64,000 nucleotides of DNA from Rheum nobile (taxonomy: Eukaryota; Streptophyta; Magnoliopsida; Caryophyllales; Polygonaceae): the NCBI GenBank assembly GCA_027886185.1, contig WOAB01000528.1, positions 1,922,001-1,986,000 of the forward strand. The letters run 5' to 3'. The first letter of the stretch is position 1. Each line of letters begins with the position of its first letter. This document shows, in pieces, positions 32,275-42,708 of this stretch. Made by a program: the position numbers and the translations under genes. A model generated the notes under the pieces. That model saw only the letters and a program-made list of their open reading frames with translations, was not told where the DNA came from and did not search any database.

Positions 32275-32279
32275 CCATG

Positions 32280-32625
32280 GTACCGAGTTCGAAAATGGAG
32301 AATTTCTAACCTTTTACAGTGAGCATGGCATTGATCACAACTTCTCTACACCATACACTCCTCAACAAAATGGAGTAGTTGAAAGGAAGAACATAACCTT
32401 GGAAGACATGGCTCAAACTATGCTCATCTCAAGCGGACTCTCTCAATCATTCTGGGCTGAAGCAATCAACACAGCCTGCTACATCATCAATCGAGCTATG
32501 CTTCGCCCAATCACAGAGAAGACACCCTATGAACTTCTAAGAGGAAGAGTTCCCAACATTTCACATCTTAGGGTGTTCGGATGCAAATGCTTTGTGCATA
32601 ACAATGAGAAAGATAATCTTGGAAA
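32280..32625 (+). pseudogene. pol: Pol of element 2, second piece (integrase core end)
   Basis: Continues the Copia integrase after the chromovirus: EFENGEF, SEHGIDHNFS, then the catalytic Glu in NGVVERKN, through LRVFGCKCFVHNN. It stops at 32625, where the Athila-type fragment begins. Confidence 0.85.
32597..32625. repeat. 29-bp direct repeat flanking the Athila-type fragment, left copy
   Basis: These 29 bases of Copia pol (CATAACAATGAGAAAG...) recur exactly at 38337-38365. A normal target duplication would be five bases, so the border was made or altered by another process. Confidence 0.9.
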
Positions 32626-33452
32626 GGAGACATATGGAAAGGAGACACATTACAAATTTATACACATTTCTAACCACCATATATGTAACCTCCCCCAAGC
32701 TTGGCTAAAATCCACTTTAGCAACAACAATTCAACTATCCTAATCCCCGGATGGGAAGGATGAACTTATAGGCTCGGTATGCTTTTGTGGAGTTTCCAAA
32801 AAATAGGCAATAAGGCACAACGGGCTTCAAGCAAAGGATACATGAATAGGGTGGCCAAGGATGAAAAAGGTTAATAAAAACAATGCCTCAATCCTATTAA
32901 TGTCATGCACATAAGTCGTGAGCATGGCCTCAAAGAAGATATTAATGCAAGTTCTAGAGTTAGCACACACAGAGAGTTCACACACATGAAGAAAACGAGA
33001 GACTTTTGCAAATGTAGTCCAAGGAAGGCCAACAAGCTCGCTAGGACATTTTGTCTAGAGTGTCGGTTCTAACGTATCTTAGTCAAAGTCCACATGCTCA
33101 GGTCATTGTCATAGCTTTGATCAATCATATCATGCTCATAATGCAATTTGTAATATCAACAACCAAGGCATATTAAGAGGATTCATGGTATATGTACTGT
33201 TATGAGAACCCATAAAGGATCAAGCAGGGCAAATATGCAACTAAAAATTCAAATGCAAACAAAAATGCAACTAATCATGCAAACTATATGCAATGCAAAA
33301 TGAAAATACTCCCCTCCCCCAAGCTTAAAACCTACATTGCCCCCAATGTAGAGAGTAAAAGCGTAAGGAAAAATAAGTACTCACCATGAATCTGATGGAT
33401 TGCCTCCCACCCAACGCTTGTTTTAGGTCATTAGCTTGACCTCCCACCACTT
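32626..33452 (-). other. 3' untranslated part of the Athila-type fragment
   Basis: No gene. Contains two CCCCCAAGCTT words (32693 and 33316 region) and runs into the 29-bp repeat border on the left. Confidence 0.5.
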
Positions 33453-36076
33453 TCATGTACTTGGATCGGGAGGGTCGGTGGTACCCTGCTTGATCGGGTC
33501 AGGCATGATAATAGGCTTCAGCCGATGACTTTGCACTTTGAACTTTCCTGAGTTTTTATGCCATAACATGACCGTCCCGCCTTTCAGAACTCGAGTCACC
33601 CTATATGGTCCTGACCATCTTGTCCCCTTAGGACCTGGAAACATGTTAGACTTTTCATGGGATAACAACACCATATTTCCACTCTTGAGCTCAACCCTTG
33701 TCTTGGCCTTCTTCCTTTTCGTTGGTGTTTGCCTTTTCTTCGCACTAGCATTCTCATAAGCATCCAAGTCCAGATTTCCCAAACACTCATCAAGCAAACC
33801 AGCTATGTCCGATAAGATCTCCTCTTGCCCAGGATCAACCTCAATCTTACAGCAGGTACCTGTGATAGGAGCTGGTGGAGTGTCTTTGTATATCTCAAGA
33901 AAGTAGTCCTTGAAATATTTATACTCAATCTTCTCTTCCTCTATTGTGAATGAAAGCTTCCCATTCTTGACATCAATATTAGCCCCAGCAGTGGCTAAAA
34001 ATGGTCTCCCAAGGATGATGGGAGTTTTATCACTAACCTCCATGTCAAGTATCACAAAATCTCCTGGTATGAAGAACTTTCCCACTTTCACAGGGACATT
34101 TTCTATTATCCCAGCAGGATGAGTAACAGACCTATCAGCCATAATGAGACGCATCTTGGATGGAACAGGCTCACCCAATTTCGGTTCTTTACAGATTGAC
34201 AAAGGCATAACATTGACACTAGACCCGAGATCACAAAGACAATTATAAGTGAGATTGCCAAAATATGCAGGGATAAAGAATTCACCCGGATCTTGTAGTT
34301 TCTTTGGCATCTTCTCAGCGCAGTCCATTGTCAGGGCCACAGTCCCATAGTCCTCTAACCTTCTCTTCTTGATCAGAATCTCTTTCAGGAACTTAGCATA
34401 CGCAGGCATTTGAGTGAGGACATCTGTGAAAGGTATGTCAACATACAGCTTCTTCATCATCTCCTTAAACTTCACAAATTGGTGCTCTAGCTGTATCTGA
34501 ATCTTTCTCTGAGGAAAAGGAAGAGGTGGCTTGTATGGCGGGGGAGCAACATACTTGGGTTCTTCTTCTTGTGGCTTCTCCACAGGCTCCTTTGTCGCTT
34601 CTTTTTCTCTTGGACTGTTCTCTTCCAACTGTTTTTCTTCACTCAGAGAGACAGCCCTGCAATGCTCCCTAGGGTTGACTTCAGGTTGACCAGGAAGTTG
34701 ACCAGTAGGCCTAGGAACATTCATAGCAATTTGGGCCAACTGACTCTCTAATTGGTCCATCCTCTTAGGCAAGCTCTCAAAGTTTTTAGCCTTCTTGGAT
34801 AGGGCTTCCAACTGAGAAGCAATGATCCCTTGATTTTTAGCCATTTCCCTCAACACAGACTGAAGTGCGGAATTATCAAAGGTCTGAGCGGGTGCTTGCA
34901 GTCGAGAGAGTCCCGGTTGGAACCCTGGAGGTGGTCTTTGCTGAGCATCATCATTCTTGTAGGAAAAATTAGGATGATTCCTCCAACCGGGATTATAGGT
35001 GTTGGAATATGGATCGTTCCTAGGACCTCGATTGAAGTTGTTCATGTAATTCACTTCTCCCTCTTGTGGCTCGTCCTTTGTAGCAAATAGTTGGCAAGAT
35101 GATATAGTGTGATCACCTTCCCCACAGAATTGACAAACCGCATTTGAAACAACCTGAGCTGGACTCTCCTCATTCTTAAGCTTAGCTCTGCTCATACTCA
35201 GCTTCAGTTGCTTAATCTCATGAGTCATAGCCTCCATCCTTGCTTGTTGCGAAACCTCATTGTCAACCTCATAAAGACCAGCTGTTCTCTTAGAGCCTAG
35301 AGTAGATCGAGCATCATTATAATAGTGGTTGTGTTGGGCAATATCCTCAATCTTCTCCCAAGCCACATCAACATGCATATTCATGATTGTGCCTCCAGAT
35401 GAGGCATCAATGAGCAATCTAGTAGCGTTGCCACAGCATTATAGAAGGTGTGCAGCAACACCCACTTATCTTGTCCATGGTGAGGACACAGCATCAAGAG
35501 CTCCTTGAATCTCTCCCAACCTTCATACAGAGACTCCCCATCTTTCATCTGAAATGAACTGATCTGATTCATCATCTCAGCTGTCTTCTTTGGGGGGAAA
35601 TACTTGGTTAGGAAAGCTTTAGCCAACTCATCCCATGTTGTGATAGTGCCCTGAGGTAGGGCCTTGAACCATGCTTTGGCCCTGTCTCTCAAAGAGAATG
35701 AGAAGGCGAGCAAATAAAGCGCGTCATTCGAGACATCATGAATCTTCACCGTGTCCATAAGCTCCAGAAAAGTGTTGAGATGTTGGTGAGGATTCTCGGA
35801 TGGAAGACCTCCAAACTGATTTTGCTGAACCATATTAATCAGAGATGGCTTCAGCTCAAAATTCCTGGCCTGAACTGGAGGTCGGACCACACCAGATGTG
35901 GGTCCTTGGTGATGTGGCAGCACATAGTCACCCAATGTCATAGGCGGGGGCACATTCAACAACTGTTGCATCTCCTGTTGCTGATTCAATAGCTATTGTT
36001 GCAACTCTTGCAGTTGCAACTGTTGTTGTTGCAGCAACTCCTGTTGTTGCTGTTGCAGTTGTGCCGCCTCATCCAT
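33453..36076 (-). pseudogene. Athila-type gag and protease fused to the integrase C-terminal tail; one stop and one frameshift
   Basis: Start taken at ATG 36076, leading into a Gln-rich tract; an in-frame TAG interrupts this near 35995. The Gag capsid domain follows (RDRAKAWFKALP, then DGESLYEGWERFKEL), a frameshift lies near 35405, then the zinc knuckle CQFCGEGDHTISSC (35094-35135), the YSNTYNPGWRNHPN block, and a protease with CDLGSSVNVMPLS and ILGRPFLATAGANIDV. At about 33765 the text passes in frame to LDAYENA, then MVLLSHEKSNMFPGPKG and RWSGPYRVTRVL, which belong to the end of Athila integrase. About 3 kb of normal pol between them is absent. The last segment (33453-35417) is one open frame of about 650 codons. 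Confidence 0.8.
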
Positions 36077-36169
36077 TGCTCGGGCTCTAGTTTCTTCCTG
36101 CTCTCCTCTTCTTTTGTGAAAAGCACGCTCGAGTTCAGGATCTGGTTCGTGGAATTCACCAGCGCTCAG

Positions 36170-36607
36170 TAGGGGTGTTCATGGGTGGACCGGACCGGAT
36201 TTTCGGACCGGACCGGTAAAATTCCGGTCCAGTCTCCGGTCCACCATTTCCCCAAAATCGGTTTCCGGTCCGGTCCAAACCCGGAAAAAATCCGGTCCGG
36301 ACCGGAATTTAAAAAAAAAATTGTAATTTATATGTTTTATATATATTTTTTTAGAGATTTATATGTATTTTTTTGTAGATATTTTTTTTAAATTTAATAA
36401 GTTAGGAGTATATATGTTTTATAAATATTTTTTTAGATATTTTTTTATAGATTTTAAATAAGAATTTAATTTTTTTATTTTTTAAAATTAAATCCGGTCC
36501 AAGACCGGACCGGACCGGATTAAGACCGGACCGGACCTATCCGGTCCGGTCTTCGGTCCACATATGCCCAAAAATCCGGTCCGGTCCGGACCGGATGAAC
36601 ACCCCTA
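36170..36607. mobile_element. hAT-type miniature transposon with GGACCGGACC-type repeats
   Basis: 438 bp with 13-bp terminal inverted repeats (TAGGGGTGTTCAT) and an 8-bp target duplication GCGCTCAG at 36162-36169 and 36608-36615. The size of the duplication and the TIR start are those of hAT elements. Both arms are packed with CCGGTCCGG palindromic words around an AT-rich core, so the whole element can fold back. No coding capacity. Confidence 0.85.
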
Positions 36608-36731
36608 GCGCTCAGGGCTCTTCGCATAGGAGTGAGAACAAAATCTGAAACTAAAGACAAAAGAAACAAAGTCAAAAAACAAAATGAGACTTAATCTATC
36701 GGTTGCGTGTAACAACCAATACTAGCAATAG

Positions 36732-36749
36732 TCCCCGGCAACGGCGCCA
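36732..36749 (-). other. Primer binding site, tRNA-Asp (Athila-type fragment)
   Basis: On the minus strand TGGCGCCGTTGCCGGGGA, complementary to the 3' end of tRNA-Asp; five bases from the LTR end. This primer is typical of Athila/Tat Ty3 elements. Confidence 0.85.
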
Positions 36750-36754
36750 AAACT

Positions 36755-38336
36755 TGATAGGTCCAAATCCTACCCCGCAAGTTACGGGTTCGGTTGTAGT
36801 ACCAAGGTATCGAACTCAGGGACTATGTAGTAGTATCAATTGTCAAATCAACTAATAGATTAAGTCGTAAGTAAGAAATGTTTGTGGTTTGGTTTCAATG
36901 GTAACAAATTGTCAAGTAAAAAGGAAATAATCAGTAGGGAAGAAGCTTCCAAGGTTAGGATCCCCACAATGGTGTTTCGGCAGGTTCTAAACAATATTTG
37001 ATTAGATTTCAATATGAATGCCAATTGAAGGACCCACTATCTAATGTCAACACTACCTCTTTTCAGACAAATAGTGCATGTACCTTGACTCGACTAGCAA
37101 TCACTTTCGCACAAAGCTAATCTCATCAAGGTCCATTAAGTTCTGTAAAGATCAATGAACGAATAGAAACAACATTCGCTTTCGCGCTCCGCGGAATCTA
37201 CTAATCCAAGAATCAATTCGATAGTCAAGTACCACAAGAGGATTAAGTCACTTTCGCACAAATAATCCTCAAGTTATATCCTAGGGATCTATCTAGCATC
37301 AATCTTCTATTATCATTTTCTCCTTTCGGTCTCAAATTCCAATAGAAATCCTAATTATGAATCAATTAGGTCATTAAGCATCCTAGGATAGAATCAAATG
37401 TCATTCACATATTCATTCAATCAAATACCGCAATCAAACCTACCTAATTCACCATTGGATTCACCCAACCCTAGAAGAGAAGATTTAGCTAGACATGAGA
37501 GAAAGAGAGAGCAAATTCATTGAAAGAGACAACATACCAATTGTATTCCAAAAGAGATTCGGTTCTCAAACGATCCAATCTAGCAAAATCTCCAAATCTT
37601 CAACTAGGGTTTTTAGAGAGAGACTAAGTTTAGAGCATAAAAAAGTGTCTGTAATTTCGTCCCAAATCTGATAATATAGGGCTGAAGACGTTTCAGCAGA
37701 AGGAGAAAAAACCGTTACACATGCTGACTCGGTCCACAACTCGGCCGAGTTGTGGACCGAGTTGTCGCATGTCTTCAAAGCTGGGCGAAAACTCGCTGAC
37801 TCGGTCGACAACTCGGTCGAGTTGTCGACCGAGTTGTTGACTGGTGCTTGGTGGGGTGATGACTCGGTTGACAACTCGGTCGAGTTGTCGACCGAGTTGT
37901 TGACTGTTGCTTGGTGGGGTGATGACTCGGTTGACAACTCGGTCGAGTTGTCGACCGAGTTGTTGACTGTTGCTTTGCTTCTCTTCACCAGCTCGGTCAT
38001 GATGACTCGGTTGACAACTCGGTCGAGTTGTCGACTGTTGTTCCTTGTCTTCACTAGCTTGGTCGGGCTTCCATTTCGAAGTCTCCTCGTTCGATCTTGG
38101 CACTTGTATTCCGACCATGGCGCCATCCCTTCGAGTCGTCCACTCGAGCATCTTTACTGGCAGCCCAAAAATCTTCAAAACGCCTCCAAAATATCCTGAA
38201 ATCACAACAACGCAAGAGTAGACTCCGAACACTACTAATCTACTAAAACCAAATAAAACTAAAAGAAAAATGAACAAAACAAACCAAGCTAGCGGAAATA
38301 AACGTGACCTAAACTAGTCTAAAATGCATGCTATCA
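36755..38336 (-). repeat. 5' LTR of the Athila-type fragment
   Basis: 1582 bp with inverted ends TGATAG and CTATCA. Minus-strand TATA candidate CCTATATTATC at about 37672-37683, with the palindrome array directly upstream. It also holds the usual pyrimidine/purine text near the PBS end. Confidence 0.82.
37727..38045. repeat. CTCGG/CCGAG palindrome array in the Athila-type LTR
   Basis: Begins with a perfect 36-bp palindrome (37727-37762, core AACTCGGCCGAGTT). Three copies of a 63-bp unit start at 37798, 37861 and 37924, each containing near-perfect palindromes with cores such as ACTCGGTCGAGT; a partial fourth starts at 38004. It lies within about 50-370 bp upstream of the TATA candidate. Confidence 0.92.
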
Positions 38337-38365
38337 CATAACAATGAGAAAGATAATCTTGGAAA
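38337..38365. repeat. 29-bp direct repeat, right copy
   Basis: Exact repeat of 32597-32625, directly against the LTR end CTATCA. Its first five bases, CATAA, could be the original target duplication. Confidence 0.9.
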
Positions 38366-40421
38366 ATTCGATCCAAGGAGTGATGAAGGGATCTTCATTG
38401 GATATGCCTCAAGCAGCAAGGCATACAAAGTCTTCAACAAAAGGACTAAAAAGGTAGAAGAAAGTGTTCATGTTATTTTTAATGAAAAATCACTTGGTAG
38501 AAATATGCAGAACACCATCAGTTCCTTTGAAGATCCATTTCCCAAACCTCCTCAAGAAGATCCAGATGAAGACATCACACCACCCAGTTCCTTCCCTGCT
38601 GCACAAAATCCCCCACTTGTTCCTCCACCAGTTCCCATGGATAATCAACAACAATCCATTTCTAGGAACCATGAACATGAAGACAACACCTGTGGAGACA
38701 TCAATGATGCATCCTCTCACATGTTCTTCAATGGAGAAGGTGATCCCAACACAGAAGCAAAAGTTGAATGTTCAAATCAAAACACCTCCACGTCAAATGC
38801 TCTAGCTCCAAATAGAGAAAGGAGAACCATCAAGCCTCCAGTCAGGTTCGAACATCTAACTTTCTTTGCCTTCAATGCTTTCCTGTCTATTGAGGAACCA
38901 AAGAACATAGGTGAAGCACTGAAGGATGTAGACTGGATTCAAGCCATGCAAGAAGAACTCCATCAGTTTGAAAAGAACAAAGTATGGCATCTAGTTCCCC
39001 GCCCCAAGGATAAGCATATCATAGGAACTAGATGGGTCTTCAGAAACAAGCTCGATGATTCAGGAGCTGTGATACGGAACAAAGCAAGGCTTGTTGCTCA
39101 AGGATACAATCAACAAGAAGGCATCGACTATGATGAAACCTATGCTCCGGTAGCAAGGATTGAAGCAATAAGGTTGTTGATTGCCTTCGCATCACACAAA
39201 GAGTTCAAGCTATTCCAAATGGATGTAAAGACCGCCTTCCTCAATGGCACTCTTCAAGAGGAAGTCTATGTCAAGCAACCACCTGGTTTTGAAGACATTG
39301 ATCATCCAGACCATGTCTATTTCTTAGACAAAGCTTTGTATGGTCTCAAGCAAGCCCCTAGAGCTTGGTATGATCGTCTTGCCCAGTTCCTACTCTCAAA
39401 TGGCTACAGACGTGGAGTTATTGATAAGACCCTCTTTATTCTAGAAGAAGAAGGTAACATCTTAGTGGTTCAAATCTATGTTGATGATATCATTTTTTGT
39501 TCCACTAACCTGTCCCTTGTAGAGAAGTTCAAATACTTGATGAGCAGTGAATTCGAAATGAGTCTAATAGGGGAACTCACTTTCTTCCTCGGATTGCAAA
39601 TAACCGAAAAGAAAGATGGCATATAAATTCACCAACAAAAATATGTCAGGGAACTGTTGAAAAAGTTCAAAATGGATTCATGCAAGCCTCTCTCCACACC
39701 TATCTCTACAATTGCTCATTTGGACAAAGATCACTCAAGTCCTCTTGTGGAAGAAAAACTCTATAGAGGTATGATAGGCTCTCTCATGTATCTAACAGCT
39801 AGTCGTCCAGACATTGTGTTTGATGTTTTCTTGTGTGCTAGGTTTCAATCATGTCCAAGAGAAACACATTTAGCTGCTGTGAAAAGGATATTTCGATATC
39901 TCAAGGGAACTGACTCACTCTGCATTTGGTACCCTAAAGAGTGTCCCTTTGAGCTGATGAGTTTCACTGATGCTGATTATGCTGGATACTTGGTGGATAG
40001 GAAGAGTACTTCTGGAATGACACAGTTCCTAGGCCCTTGCCTTGTGTCATGGGGCTCAAAGAAACAAATCTCAGTCTCCCTCTCCACCACAGAATCTGAG
40101 TACATTGCAGCCGTCTCTTGTTGTTCCCAACTCTTATGGCTAAAGCAATAACTCACGGATTTCGATATGTCTTATGGTCCTCTCACTATTCTTTGTGATA
40201 ATACTAGTGCTATAAACATTTCTAAGAATCTTGTGCATCATACTAGGACCAAGCATATAGATATAAGGCATCACTTTCTTAGAGATCATGTTGAGAAAGG
40301 GAACATCATTATGAAATTTTGTAGAACTGAAGATCAGGTTGCAGATATATTCACCAAAGCCTTGAATAGAGTTCATTTCGAGAACCTTAGGTTAGAACTG
40401 GGAATGATTCCTATAACCTAG
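38366..40421 (+). pseudogene. pol: Pol of element 2, third piece (RT and RNase H)
   Basis: Copia RT with RWVFRNKLDD, DVKTAFLNGTLQEEVYV and YVDDIIFC, then RNase H with DADYAGYLVDRKSTSG and STTESEY, ending ELGMIPIT and TAG at 40419-40421. TAA at 39624-39626 and TAA at 40149-40151 each replace a Gln codon (CAA) that element 1 has kept. The RNase H end that element 1 lost is present here. Confidence 0.88.
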
Positions 40422-41277
40422 CAGTGACTTTAGTTTAGAGGTTTCTCTCCAGTTTCCTTGATTGACTAGTTTAGATCTTTTACTTGTTCAGTCTTGGAAT
40501 CTCTGTATTATATCTTTTGCAATAGACCCTCATTTCCATAATAGTTACTCAAAAGGCTTTGATACATTTTTCTAGTTCGTGTCCTTAGTCTTCATTACTC
40601 ATTTTAACTCAATCATTGTTCAAATTTCTTTGTTGGCCCAAAAGTCACAATCTGATCATATTCTAACCCAACAATACAAGCCGAAATGATGATTGTGTAC
40701 TATGACCCTCCCTTGCCTCAGTGCATAATTCAATTCCCTATGATCCATTTCTTAACCCTCTCTGGGAATTATTGTGCAATGCGATAAATGGCATTCCCCG
40801 ATTTCTTTTATGGGAACGTACTTTCAGGTCCTATGTTTTAAAACCCCACATCAAAGGTTCTCATATACCCCTCTAGCACACTGAAAAAATCGCCAGAAAG
40901 GAACAAGGATGGACTACCCTCTAAACGGCTAGTAAGCAAATTGCTCCTCCCAAGACGGCTTTTATGGCAAACTCTCAGGCGTCAGACATGTCACTTCAGC
41001 CGGGAACAATTTCCATCTTTGAGTGGTTGAGCCTTGAATTTGTGACCGTTCAACTTCAAAAGGCTGCAAATCCTTGGAGCCGTTTCAATGCTTCAGATCT
41101 CTCAATATTTCTCTCAACGGTTCGATCTCTCCAATGGCTCCAACAACACTCAAAAATTATTAAAGGGCTCCTGTTGATTGAACCAAGCTCTCCACCTTGC
41201 TCTCTCCAGCTCTCTCTCCTTCTCTCAAACTCTCCCTTTCTATTTCTCACTTCTCAAAAAAAAACCCAGTTTCTCAA
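40422..41277 (+). other. Conserved non-coding spacer between pol and the third ORF (element 2)
   Basis: Highly similar to 14588-15390 of element 1. No protein recognised, although short frames are open. Confidence 0.6.
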
Positions 41278-42708
41278 ATGGCCGACAAAGACCCTAACCC
41301 TAATCTTGTTCAGGATGTGGAAGAAGTTGCACTCCTCAAAGTTTTCAGAGAAAAGAAAGCTGCCTCATCCTCGAAATCCCTTGATGTCACCCCCTCTCAA
41401 AACCCTATAGCCCAACAAGATGAGGAGAAAGTAAAGGAACTCCCTCTTGTGTCCGCATCTGCTACCCACACCGTCTCAGAAGAAGGCTCTCACGACTCCT
41501 CTTCGGACAAGGACACCCAGGAGATCCACAGCTCAGAGCCGTCGCCTGCAAGCCTTAAATCCAAACATGCCTCTAACCCTGCTCCCTCAGTTGCCACAAG
41601 GCTCAAACTTCGCAAACGTAATTCCCAAGCCTTGGTTCCTTACAATCTTGCCTCAAAAAAGGCCAAATCCACCACCCTTTCCTCCTCCTCTCTGGAACAA
41701 GTGTCTTCCTCCTTCTCTAAGAGGAAGATACTCAAGCCTCTCATTATCGGAAAAGAGTTCTGGACCCAAACCCTAGAGGACGAAGATCAATTCGGTGAAG
41801 CCCTCGGTGAGTTTTACTCTCTACTCCAGTACCAAGGATGGGACCAGATCTTGGTGGAACCCTTCTCAGTCTCCGACGAAGTCGTGCGCCTCTTCTACCA
41901 GTCCATGACCTTTGTGCCAGCCAAAGAAAACTCTCCCTGCAACGAGGCCATCATTCAATGGAAGGGAACTATGTATCCTCTGTCCCCCAGCATCATTGCC
42001 TCCGCTCTAGGGATTGAGCACAGGTCAGGCTTTGACATTTTACACCAAAAGAAGACATGGCCCAAAGGAAAAGGCTACAAAACCAAGACTAAGGTGGTAA
42101 CCAAGCTCTATGATGGCGACACTCCAAAGAACCTGCAAACTAAGGGACTCTTCATCTCCAACAAGCTGTTGCACTTCTGGCTCATCAGAAATTTGGTTCC
42201 CAGGCAGGAGCACAAAGCCACGGTTCTCATCACTAATGCAATTCTCATGGATAAGATTGTGTCTGGTGACCAAGTTGATCTCCCTAGGATAGTGTTGGCC
42301 CATATGCAGTTCTGTAAGTCTCATGAATCTCATGCCCTGCCCTTCCCTCACCTCATCAAACAACTTATCTCCATGCTCAACCAATATCCTGATGACTTCC
42401 CTGAAACCGCCTACAACAAGTTCCTCACCATCGCCACAGTCAGAAAACTCAAAACCAAAGATCACCAGGCCGCTCCCTCTGAAACTCAAGCTGATCCGCC
42501 TAAGGAAAAGGCCAGTTCCCAAGCCTCCCCAAGCTCTCTGCCACCGCTCTACCCCACTCAAGACTCCTCTGCGATCCTAACTTCTCTGGGTCGTATTGAA
42601 AAAGCTATCACGGATGGTTCCCATGCTATATCAGTTGCCCTCCGTGATCAAGTAAATGAACTGGGGAAAACTCGAGCTGTTGTTTCCAGTCTGGTGGAGG
42701 TGCTTTAG
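41278..42708 (+). CDS. Intact third ORF of element 2, 476 residues (plant transposon-protein-like domain)
   Basis: The start at 41278 (MADKDPNPNL) is chosen because the element 1 remnant starts at the same Met; an in-frame ATG at 41197 is less likely. Residues 1-150 are Ser/Lys/Glu-rich and probably disordered, with KLRKRN and LASKKAKS nuclear-localisation-like words. About residues 160-390 are globular: QYQGWDQILVEPF, MYPLSPSIIASALGI, HFWLIRNLVPRQEHK and SHALPFPHLIKQL, the layout of the 'putative plant transposon protein' family (Transposase_32, from memory). The C-terminus is Pro/Ser-rich with a short helical end. There is no signal peptide or transmembrane segment, so it is not envelope-like. 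It is the only undamaged ORF of this element. Role unknown. Confidence 0.72.
   Translation: MADKDPNPNLVQDVEEVALLKVFREKKAASSSKSLDVTPSQNPIAQQDEEKVKELPLVSASATHTVSEEGSHDSSSDKDTQEIHSSEPSPASLKSKHASNPAPSVATRLKLRKRNSQALVPYNLASKKAKSTTLSSSSLEQVSSSFSKRKILKPLIIGKEFWTQTLEDEDQFGEALGEFYSLLQYQGWDQILVEPFSVSDEVVRLFYQSMTFVPAKENSPCNEAIIQWKGTMYPLSPSIIASALGIEHRSGFDILHQKKTWPKGKGYKTKTKVVTKLYDGDTPKNLQTKGLFISNKLLHFWLIRNLVPRQEHKATVLITNAILMDKIVSGDQVDLPRIVLAHMQFCKSHESHALPFPHLIKQLISMLNQYPDDFPETAYNKFLTIATVRKLKTKDHQAAPSETQADPPKEKASSQASPSSLPPLYPTQDSSAILTSLGRIEKAITDGSHAISVALRDQVNELGKTRAVVSSLVEVL

Larger units (their letters stand above)
32626..38336 (-). mobile_element. Athila-type Ty3 element, 5' LTR plus internal part, lacking RT and the 3' LTR
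   Basis: Read on the minus strand: 5' LTR (38336-36755), tRNA-Asp PBS, gag, protease, the C-terminal tail of integrase, and about 830 bp of 3' untranslated DNA containing the family-typical CTCCCCCAAGCTT, ending at 32626 with no 3' LTR. An hAT miniature element (36170-36607) lies upstream of gag. RT, RNase H and the integrase core are absent, so it is a non-autonomous or damaged derivative. Confidence 0.82.

Noticed and set aside
37566..38277. Two long minus-strand frames rich in repeated NNSVDNSTELSTES text in the Athila-type LTR
   Set aside because: They are translations of the 63-bp palindromic repeat; all frames look repetitive, so a protein is not supported.
41197..41277. Upstream in-frame ATG for the third ORF of element 2
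   Set aside because: The element 1 remnant starts at the downstream ATG and the extra residues are not shared.
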